Assembly: GCA_900319995.1 (NCBI GenBank)
Contig: ONQO01000005.1
Coordinates: forward strand, 1 to 48,284
Direction of reading: 5' to 3'
Length of the DNA stretch: 48,284 nt
Origin: an uncultured Bacteroidales bacterium
GTDB lineage: Bacteria; Bacteroidota; Bacteroidia; Bacteroidales; Paludibacteraceae
Shown: piece by piece, positions 32,816-40,277 of the stretch
Numbering within the stretch: the stretch's first letter is position 1
How the letters are laid out: every line of letters starts with the position of its first letter
Notes under the pieces: model-generated
Database searches by the model: none
Told to the model about the DNA's origin: nothing
What the model saw: only the letters and a program-made list of their open reading frames with translations
Made by a program: the position numbers and the translations under genes

Positions 32816-35800
32816 ATGAAGAAGTTTTTCTTACTTGCCATGGTTTCAATGATGACAGTCTTCGCAATGGCTGTCGGCAAAAACGATGGTAGTACCAAAG
32901 CCAATGCAATTGACTTTGATTGGGACAAGGGAGTAGAGCATCCGGGTGGTACCCTTTGGTATCGCGTTGACCTTGCTCCGCTCTACGAGGAGGAGAATCC
33001 TTCCATGACCTTGTACTTGACCAACCCGAGTAATGAAATCGGTACTTCAGTTCACGTAAGTATGAATGCTACTGTAGCAGGACAGAAAGGTGAGAAGGAG
33101 TACGACATTGCGGCTAACAAGTACAAGACTATGACGGCCAATGCAAAATCACTGAAGGCGATGAAGCAGACAGAGATTTACCTGACGCTTACGTCAAATG
33201 GTAAAATCAAGCTGAGCGTCAAAGTGTTTGAAGCAGCGGATCTTGATGAAGCATGTAAGGATGCTGCTGTCCTCCAATGGAACAAAGAGGCAACACAGAA
33301 CCGTTCGTTCTCCAAGTGGTGGAAAATCGATCTGCTTCCGGCAAAAGCAGCTGTGAAGAAAGATGTCAAGATTACCATTACCAACATCGGTTCCGGTGAT
33401 GTTGAATTGAAAGCAGGCCAGTCGCTTGACTGCCCGTCATCCGGTATGACCAAACGTTCGTTCACTATTGCTGCCGGCCAGTCTATCTTTGACACTATCC
33501 CGCAGTCTATGATTAAGAGCGTACAGCCGGATGAACTCTATTTCGGTATTGAGAACGTTGAGCAACCGGTGAAGATGCTGGTAGAACTGATTGACCAGCC
33601 CTCTACTCCGGTAATCGGAGAAACGGAAGCGTTCGTTGATTTACATGTAGAAGACACCATTAAACCGTTGCCCGCGAAAACATTCTACCGCATCAAAGTG
33701 TCGGAAATGAATTCGCTCAACAAGTTCGAGCCGGAGTTTACTTATCGCAACGAGAGTGCTGCTCCTGCCAAGGTTACTGTTAAGATGGCATTCGACGTTC
33801 CTGCATTCAGTACCAGCAATTCGGTTTATGAACTCGGTGCTGGCGAAGAGGAAATCGTTGTGTACAAGAAGAACATGCTCGAAGGCTTGGGTGAAAATGT
33901 GGAATACATCTACCTGCTTACGGAAGTAGAAGGCGATGTTAATTTCTACGGCCGCTTCAAACACGTTCGTGAAGGTAAAGCTTGTAAAACCAACATTGAC
34001 TTTAACTGGGATGGTGGTCATACACAAGAGGCTCGTACCACTCAGTGGTATGCCGTACCTGTGGATGAAGCACGTGATAACCTCCAAGACATTGAGATTC
34101 ATATCCAGAATCTGGGTAAATCGGCTGCTACGGTGAAAGGATCGGTAGCATTCTCGTGCCCGTACATTGACTTGCAGGAAGTTACACGTACTGTTGCTAA
34201 AGAAGTTACACGTACCCTGTCTTACTCAACCTATGCTATGATGTCGGATACGGTATGGATCGGTATTGAGACCAGCCAGGACATCAAGTTCTGGGCTGTT
34301 CAGAAACCGACTGAAATCAAAGAGCCTGACGAGGCTTGTTTGAAAGCTATCAAATTCGACTGGGATGAAGGTGTGATGCAGAAAGCGAAAGACACCGTGT
34401 GGTACAAGATTGCTATGGAAGAAGCACGCGAGAAATCCGCTAAGTTCCCGACTGTTTATGTACAGAACATGAGCAGCAGCAATCCTGTTGAAATCAAGGC
34501 TGAACTCTCTCTGGAGTGCCCCGATTCGATCGCTAACGAATCCCGCTCGCTCAAGATTGAAGCTAACGGTACTTACAGCAAACGCGTAGCGCGCAACTTG
34601 TTTGAGAATATCAGTCAGGATACCATCTATCTGCGTGTTATCGCTACTGAGGACGTAGCTATCCAAATCCGCTTGACCGAAGAGGCTGAAGGCGCAAGCT
34701 GCGCTTCCGCTATACCGTTCAACTGGGTTTCGGGTAATACACAGGCTGCCAATGCTAATCTCTGGTACATAGTTGACTTGAGAGAGGTAATGACGGATGG
34801 CAATGACTTGAGACTCCATATTGAGAACCGTGATAATGTTGAGGGCAAGGGTGTCGCTCAATTGAGCTTCGGTTGCCCGATGGATGAAGTTCCGTCTATT
34901 CAGAACTTCAAACTGGGTAAGAAAGCAACGAGGTCGATCACCGTTCAGAATAGTGCAATGGATATGCTGGAAGACAGCGTTATCTATGTCAACCTCCAGG
35001 GCACAACTTCTCTGCACTTCTGGGCTGAGAAACTCGCAGTTGAACCGTTTGACACAATTTATGCAGATGGTATCAAACTCGATACTCTCCGCTGGAATGT
35101 GCTCTACACCCAGACACAAGATACGGCTTGGTATATCATCCCGACTGAGGAGATTGAGAAAGTGCGCAATCTGGAAGAGAAAGTAAAACCGGTTGTACAC
35201 CTTGTTAACCTGCTTGGCGCTGAGAATAGCGTGAAGGCAGAAGCAGCTTTCGCCTTCCCGATCGGTAAGAAGATGATGACCAAGACTCAGAAACTCAAAG
35301 CTAACCAACACTTCAAGGATACAGTTCCTGCAGGTACTTTCGAGCAGTTCATCAAGAAAGACTCGCTGATCCTGCGTGTAACTCGTCCGGTTGGCGGTGG
35401 TGACTTCCAGTTCCAAGCTGAACTCGTAACAGCATTCGGCGGTAACTCCAAGTTTGAGGCTATTCCTATTACTCTCGGCAAGAGCTTTGGACAGTCTGCC
35501 AATACAGAGGTATGGTACAAGGTTAGTACTCCTGACTTGAAGAAAGACAAAACCTTGTATGGCAAGAGTGTGCATGTTGCTACCAAGAACGCCGGCAAGG
35601 ATAAAACAGAACTGAGAGTGGCTGCTTTCGATGGCTTGATGAGCGAGGAGGATCTCCTTCAGGAGCGTGGAAAACGCACTATCAAGAAAGGTGAGCATAG
35701 AGAGCATAATTTCCCTGCACAAGCTATTTATGCTGTAGGAGATGCAGAAATTTATATTAAAGTTCGTACGACCGACTCAATCGTATTTGAGACATCGTTC

Positions 35801-38038
35801 GAGGATTATGCTCCTTTGGCAGCTAATGAGATTGATACCACTCAGTTCCAAGCTAAACTCGTCGTTCCGAATGTAGATTATGTTCTGCCGGCTGATACCA
35901 CCATGTGGTTCCGCGTTTGTGCTGAATACTTCCAGGATAACTTCAAGTATGAGGATATCAGCTCGCTTTATTATAAGTTGGAGGGCGACGGACCGGCTAC
36001 TATTGAGGTAACGGCTACTCTTCAGGACACCCTTACTTATAAGGTTCCCGTACGTAAGCGTACTATTAACAAGAGTGGTAAAGAGCGCGAAAACGAGAGA
36101 CCGTTGAAAGAGCTGCTTGACGAGGCTATCTCAAGAAGGGGATACTCGTTCTCAATCGCAGAAACCCAACCGGATTATATCGACAGCATGCTCCATCGTG
36201 CTATCACGAAAGAGCACATCGCCGGATACATTCGCGTTAGAAGTGACAAACAAGTTACTCTCCGTCTCAATACCAAGCAGGTTAAGGGTGCAGACAACGA
36301 CTGTCTCAACCCGATGAACTTCGACTGGGAGCACGGCGTAGTTAACCCGAAAGACCAGCTGACTTGGTATCGCGTAACCCTTGACAAGGCTCAGATTCCT
36401 GAAGAGAAAGACGTTCGTCTGCACGTAGAGAACTGGTCTGAAACGGCTACCGCTACCGGTACTGCTGACCTCCTCTTCAAGGTAGATGACGGCGGTAAAC
36501 TGGATTGCTCCAAGATACCGGATGCTTCTATCAAGAAGAGCGTTGCTCCGAATGATGAAGAGTTCAAGGATATCGCTCGTGATTATCTGGAGAATATGGG
36601 TTGGCCTGAGAGCTTGTTTATCAAGTATCTCTCTGACCAGACTACATACATCTGGCTTGAACTGATTGACAAGAAACCGCGTGTTCAGGTATTTGACACC
36701 GTTAACATGTTCCTCTGCGATGGTACTGATACTATCACCCTCAGCGGCGAAACACATCATATCGATGCTTCGAAACCTGCTGAACTGCAATGGAACGATA
36801 CTGTTGAACTCAAGAACGCTAAAGAGGCTTACATGTATGACTCTATCGTTACTTACATTGTAACTCCGCTCGTTTCTCCGGCAGTTAAGGCTATCGAGTC
36901 TCTTACTGACCAGCCGGTTATCGTGAAGGGTGCTGCCCTGGATGTAACTGCTGCTACCGCTGCTTTGGATGCTCTGTTCGCTGCTGACACGGTTGGAAAA
37001 CCGGAAGTTAAGGCTATCGAGAATATCTTCTGGCAGTTCAGCGCTGATGGTCAGAACTTCGTTGACCTGGATGCAACTCCGCTCGCAAGCGCACGTATCA
37101 ACCTCAAGTACTTCGCGGTAACCGAGTGCGGTGATACCATCGAATCTGCTGAGTTGAAGAATGCGATTAACGACACGATTGAAGTATCGGCTTGTAAGTC
37201 CTACGGTTGGGAAGGCAATACCTATACCGAGTCAACGGTTGATCCGCTCCCGAAGGCTGCTTATTCGCATACCTATCTTGCTGATAGCACGCTCTACCTC
37301 AAGCTGACTATCCTTCCGCCGGTTAAGGCTACTGTACCGGATGTTGATGCTTGCAACTCGTATGTATATACATGGCAAGTAGATGGAAAGGTTGAGACTT
37401 TCGTTGCTACCAAAGCAATTGTGGATACCATCATTGGTGGCGCTGCAAATGGTTGCGATAGTATCATTTCGTTCAACATCAATATCTCTAACCCAGTAGA
37501 GAAGAGATTCGAACTAAGAAATAAGTTCGGTCGTATCTTGATGATTCACCGTGATACGCTTTTAGACAACGGTTGGACTGTAAATCAACTTCCGGAGGAG
37601 GCTCCTGCCGGTTTGGTAACGTGGACCGTAGATGGTAAGAGCTTAGACGCGAACTATAACGATAAAGGTTACTATATTTCCTATAAGAACGGAGATCCTC
37701 TGCCAGCCGGAAAATACAAGGCTGTAGTTAAAACCGAACCGGATGGTTGTGGTTTGATGGCAGAAGCAGAGTTGGAAATTCTTACATCTGTACCTGCACC
37801 TGCTCCGGCACTCGTGCCGTCGCTCGCTAAACCGGGTGAGGACATCCGTGTCATCAATCTTGACCCGACTCAGAGCACTACGATTCGTATCTACACAACC
37901 GAAGGTCTGCTGAAGAATACATTCACCGTTTCCGGTGAAGAAACCTTCACTATCAAGGCTGCGGACGAACACGGATTCTATCTCGTTGAGTTGAGCAATG
38001 ACAGCATGAAATCAACCTTACGTTACATTGTTAAATAA
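32816..38038 (+). CDS. Large secreted protein with ten WY-type modules and a T9SS tail (1,740 aa)
   Basis: Signal peptide MKKFFLLAMVSMMTVFAMA. Ten modules begin near residues 31, 146, 271, 388, 506, 628, 748, 878, 1007 and 1162. Their shared opening is C-x-x-A-I-x-F-[DN]-W-[DE]-x-G, and 10-12 residues later comes T-x-W-Y (examples: AIDFDWDKGV, CKTNIDFNWDGG, CLKAIKFDWDEG, CLNPMNFDWEHG). Module length is about 115-155 residues. A region with GCDS-type elements follows (about 1450-1570, SACKSYGWEGNTY and NGCDSIISFNINI). The end, from about 1665, has the T9SS type A layout: TTIRIYTTEGLL, FTVSGEETFTI and GFYLVEL...LRYIVK. It is probably exported through T9SS and attached to the outer surface. Ligand unknown. 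Confidence 0.82.
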   Translation: MKKFFLLAMVSMMTVFAMAVGKNDGSTKANAIDFDWDKGVEHPGGTLWYRVDLAPLYEEENPSMTLYLTNPSNEIGTSVHVSMNATVAGQKGEKEYDIAANKYKTMTANAKSLKAMKQTEIYLTLTSNGKIKLSVKVFEAADLDEACKDAAVLQWNKEATQNRSFSKWWKIDLLPAKAAVKKDVKITITNIGSGDVELKAGQSLDCPSSGMTKRSFTIAAGQSIFDTIPQSMIKSVQPDELYFGIENVEQPVKMLVELIDQPSTPVIGETEAFVDLHVEDTIKPLPAKTFYRIKVSEMNSLNKFEPEFTYRNESAAPAKVTVKMAFDVPAFSTSNSVYELGAGEEEIVVYKKNMLEGLGENVEYIYLLTEVEGDVNFYGRFKHVREGKACKTNIDFNWDGGHTQEARTTQWYAVPVDEARDNLQDIEIHIQNLGKSAATVKGSVAFSCPYIDLQEVTRTVAKEVTRTLSYSTYAMMSDTVWIGIETSQDIKFWAVQKPTEIKEPDEACLKAIKFDWDEGVMQKAKDTVWYKIAMEEAREKSAKFPTVYVQNMSSSNPVEIKAELSLECPDSIANESRSLKIEANGTYSKRVARNLFENISQDTIYLRVIATEDVAIQIRLTEEAEGASCASAIPFNWVSGNTQAANANLWYIVDLREVMTDGNDLRLHIENRDNVEGKGVAQLSFGCPMDEVPSIQNFKLGKKATRSITVQNSAMDMLEDSVIYVNLQGTTSLHFWAEKLAVEPFDTIYADGIKLDTLRWNVLYTQTQDTAWYIIPTEEIEKVRNLEEKVKPVVHLVNLLGAENSVKAEAAFAFPIGKKMMTKTQKLKANQHFKDTVPAGTFEQFIKKDSLILRVTRPVGGGDFQFQAELVTAFGGNSKFEAIPITLGKSFGQSANTEVWYKVSTPDLKKDKTLYGKSVHVATKNAGKDKTELRVAAFDGLMSEEDLLQERGKRTIKKGEHREHNFPAQAIYAVGDAEIYIKVRTTDSIVFETSFEDYAPLAANEIDTTQFQAKLVVPNVDYVLPADTTMWFRVCAEYFQDNFKYEDISSLYYKLEGDGPATIEVTATLQDTLTYKVPVRKRTINKSGKERENERPLKELLDEAISRRGYSFSIAETQPDYIDSMLHRAITKEHIAGYIRVRSDKQVTLRLNTKQVKGADNDCLNPMNFDWEHGVVNPKDQLTWYRVTLDKAQIPEEKDVRLHVENWSETATATGTADLLFKVDDGGKLDCSKIPDASIKKSVAPNDEEFKDIARDYLENMGWPESLFIKYLSDQTTYIWLELIDKKPRVQVFDTVNMFLCDGTDTITLSGETHHIDASKPAELQWNDTVELKNAKEAYMYDSIVTYIVTPLVSPAVKAIESLTDQPVIVKGAALDVTAATAALDALFAADTVGKPEVKAIENIFWQFSADGQNFVDLDATPLASARINLKYFAVTECGDTIESAELKNAINDTIEVSACKSYGWEGNTYTESTVDPLPKAAYSHTYLADSTLYLKLTILPPVKATVPDVDACNSYVYTWQVDGKVETFVATKAIVDTIIGGAANGCDSIISFNINISNPVEKRFELRNKFGRILMIHRDTLLDNGWTVNQLPEEAPAGLVTWTVDGKSLDANYNDKGYYISYKNGDPLPAGKYKAVVKTEPDGCGLMAEAELEILTSVPAPAPALVPSLAKPGEDIRVINLDPTQSTTIRIYTTEGLLKNTFTVSGEETFTIKAADEHGFYLVELSNDSMKSTLRYIVK

Positions 38039-38055
38039 GAATAGGAGGTAGCACT

Positions 38056-39444
38056 ATGAAGACTATAAAATCAATTCTAATTGCAGCCACCCTGATTTGT
38101 GCATCTGCCGTGTCGACTATGTCGGCACAGCAGGCTGCACCTGCACAACAGCATCAGTTCAAAGTGGCTATAGGCGACTCCGTAATGATTAAAACGGAGT
38201 GCCAACAGTACTGCACTGGTGAGAGACCTTCTACTTGGGTATGGGATAAAGTACATACCGTACGCCAGTTGGGTACCAAGCGTTTCGCAGATGGCGTGCT
38301 TCTTATGAATATCTATTCATGGATGTGCGAAGAATGTCTGATTAACGTCAACGGGCATGCACAGGAATCTGCTGAAAAAGCAGCTGTCGAACAAGCTGCT
38401 GACAAGCAGGCTGCCATCGATGCAGGTCTGGTTAAACCCGATCCTGTTAAGCCTGCTGAACCGGTTAAAGAAGAAGTCGTTGAGCAACCCAAAGAAGAGG
38501 AAATCGTTCCTGAAGAACCGGCTATCGTTGCAACGGATACAGTTAAACACGAACCGGCAAAGGGTGACTCGATTCAGTCTGAGCAGAAGTTCAAGAATAA
38601 CTATGATCGTTTCACAATCGGTGTTCGCGGTGGTGCATCTTCCTTGCTCCACAAAGCGGAGAAGGGCAACTGGACCTGTGGTTTCGATGCTCTCCTTGAT
38701 CTCCAATATGCGCACTATTGGGCTAAAGACGGTCGTCCTGTTGACCTCGGTATCATTACGGGTATCGCCGTCGGTTACCAGCAGAGTGGTCTGAAGACTG
38801 TAGTGGACGATGCTTACACGCAATCTACTGAAGTAGGTCCTGTTGATTATACCATCAAGGCAGACGAGGTAAAAGAGACCGACCGTAACATCCAACTCGA
38901 GGTTCCGGTAATGTTCTCTCTTATCCACGACAACGGTTTGTTCTTCAATGTTGGTCCGAAGTTCATGATTCCAGTATTTACTCCGTACAATCAGGCAATC
39001 TCCAACAACAAGAACACAATTGTTGACGCATACTTCCCGGATGAAAAGGTACACGTTATGAACGATGCTGTAACCGGTGTGTTGGGTGATGACCAATACA
39101 AACTGAGTGGAACAGACAACGGTGTCCAGTTTAACATTAATGTTATGTTGACGGCAGAAATCGGTTACGAGTGGATTCTGAAGAACGGTAACTCGCTCGG
39201 TTTGGGTGCTTATGCTAACTATAGTGTATTCAACACCTTCAAGAACGGAGCCACAACTTCCGATGATCTTGTAACGCTCACCACTCCTCCATCAACTGCC
39301 AGTGTAGCTAAATTTAATGTGAACGCGGCAACAAAGTCCTATGCGGACAAGTTAGGCTTCTTCGATGCTGGTTTGAAGTTGGCTTACCACTTCAACTTCC
39401 CGAAGAAACTCAAACAAGTAGCACCGGAGGAGATTGTTCCTTAA
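38056..39444 (+). CDS. Predicted outer-membrane beta-barrel protein (462 aa)
   Basis: The signal peptide (MKTIKSILIAATLICASAVS) ends near SAQ at residue 25. A small domain at 33-95 (VAIGDSVMIKTECQQY…WVWDKVHTVRQLG…IYSWMCEECL) resembles SH3-like wall-binding modules. A Lys/Glu/Pro/Ala-rich linker spans 100-175. The rest shows alternating amphipathic strands (FTIGVRGGASSLL, IQLEVPVMFSLI, FFNVGPKFMIPVF, LGLGAYANYSVF, AGLKLAYHFNF) like PorT-type outer-membrane barrels. The layout (periplasmic module, linker, barrel) suggests a protein that links the outer membrane to the cell wall or docks the surface proteins encoded upstream. It lies 17 nt after the 1,740-residue gene. Function is inferred. Confidence 0.7.
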   Translation: MKTIKSILIAATLICASAVSTMSAQQAAPAQQHQFKVAIGDSVMIKTECQQYCTGERPSTWVWDKVHTVRQLGTKRFADGVLLMNIYSWMCEECLINVNGHAQESAEKAAVEQAADKQAAIDAGLVKPDPVKPAEPVKEEVVEQPKEEEIVPEEPAIVATDTVKHEPAKGDSIQSEQKFKNNYDRFTIGVRGGASSLLHKAEKGNWTCGFDALLDLQYAHYWAKDGRPVDLGIITGIAVGYQQSGLKTVVDDAYTQSTEVGPVDYTIKADEVKETDRNIQLEVPVMFSLIHDNGLFFNVGPKFMIPVFTPYNQAISNNKNTIVDAYFPDEKVHVMNDAVTGVLGDDQYKLSGTDNGVQFNINVMLTAEIGYEWILKNGNSLGLGAYANYSVFNTFKNGATTSDDLVTLTTPPSTASVAKFNVNAATKSYADKLGFFDAGLKLAYHFNFPKKLKQVAPEEIVP

Positions 39445-39451
39445 TCGAATT

Positions 39452-40246
39452 ATGGCGATACTATGTATCGAAACTAGTACATCGGTTTGTTCGGCCGCCA
39501 TCTGCAAGGATGGCGAGCCGATCAAACAATGTATTTCGAAAGAAGCAAGCAACCACGCAAGGTTGCTGCCTCTTTATATAGAGGAATTACTTTCATTGGC
39601 TCGCGACATGCATCTTTCCATTGATGCTGTTGCCTTGTCAGAGGGACCAGGCAGTTATACCGGACTCCGTATAGGTACATCTATGGCTAAAGGACTGTGC
39701 TACGGACTTAATATTCCGCTTATTCCCGTGTCCACCCTCAAACTGTTATGCGCGGCAGCTATGGAGAGATTGAAAGAGGAGCGTTCACAAGACTCAATGA
39801 TCTCACCAAGCGAACAATCATTTCTCAATTTTCAATTTGTCCCGATGATTGATGCTCGCCGGATGGAAGTATATACTGCCTTCTATGACAGCAACTTGAA
39901 CGCCTTGAGCGATGTTAAATCGGTTGTTGTAGAAAACGAAAACAGTCTGATTCTCACCCAACTTAACCACAATAGTCCGAACTCATTTAGTCAGGAACCT
40001 AACAATCAGACTAACAATACACACTTTTACTACTTTGGGGATGGTGCCGCCAAATGCCAAAATGTTATCTCCAACCCCAATTGGCACTACCTGCCGAATA
40101 TCGTACCTGAATCGAGGTATTTACCAGCTTTTGTCGAGAGAATCCTAGACATTACACCTGACAATCACGTGGATTTAGCGTACTATGAGCCTTTCTATCT
40201 GAAAGAGTTTATTGCCGCGCAAAGTCATGTAAAAGGACTAAAATAA
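39452..40246 (+). CDS. tsaB: tRNA threonylcarbamoyladenosine biosynthesis protein TsaB
   Basis: The 264-residue protein has the ASKHA-fold start MAILCIETSTSVCSAAIC and the signature ALSEGPGSYTGLRIGTSMAK (61-80). TsaB supports TsaD in forming t6A at position 37 of ANN-decoding tRNAs. I chose ATG 39452 because it opens directly on the conserved MAILCIET; the frame is open 18 nt further upstream. It begins 8 nt after the barrel gene but is a housekeeping gene and probably not tied to it in function. A heptamer array at 39821-39841 is translated near residue 127 just before VPMIDARRMEVY. The middle (about 100-135 and 170-200) is low in complexity compared with other members. Confidence 0.9.
   Translation: MAILCIETSTSVCSAAICKDGEPIKQCISKEASNHARLLPLYIEELLSLARDMHLSIDAVALSEGPGSYTGLRIGTSMAKGLCYGLNIPLIPVSTLKLLCAAAMERLKEERSQDSMISPSEQSFLNFQFVPMIDARRMEVYTAFYDSNLNALSDVKSVVVENENSLILTQLNHNSPNSFSQEPNNQTNNTHFYYFGDGAAKCQNVISNPNWHYLPNIVPESRYLPAFVERILDITPDNHVDLAYYEPFYLKEFIAAQSHVKGLK
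39821..39841. repeat. Heptamer array TTTCTCA/ATTTTCA translated inside tsaB
   Basis: Units TTTCTCA, ATTTTCA, ATTTGTC encode SFLNFQFV ahead of the conserved PMIDARR. Only three units, so this is weaker evidence than the pdxB and miaB arrays. Confidence 0.5.
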
Positions 40247-40277
40247 TAGAAGTGCCCTACAAAATTATCTATTGGAA

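Noticed and set aside
34226-35722. 498-residue open frame on the minus strand
   Set aside because: Antisense shadow of the 1,740-residue protein gene; no signal, motif or promoter of its own.
39434-39451. Longer start for tsaB
   Set aside because: The extra residues overlap the end of the barrel gene and precede the conserved MAILCIET start.
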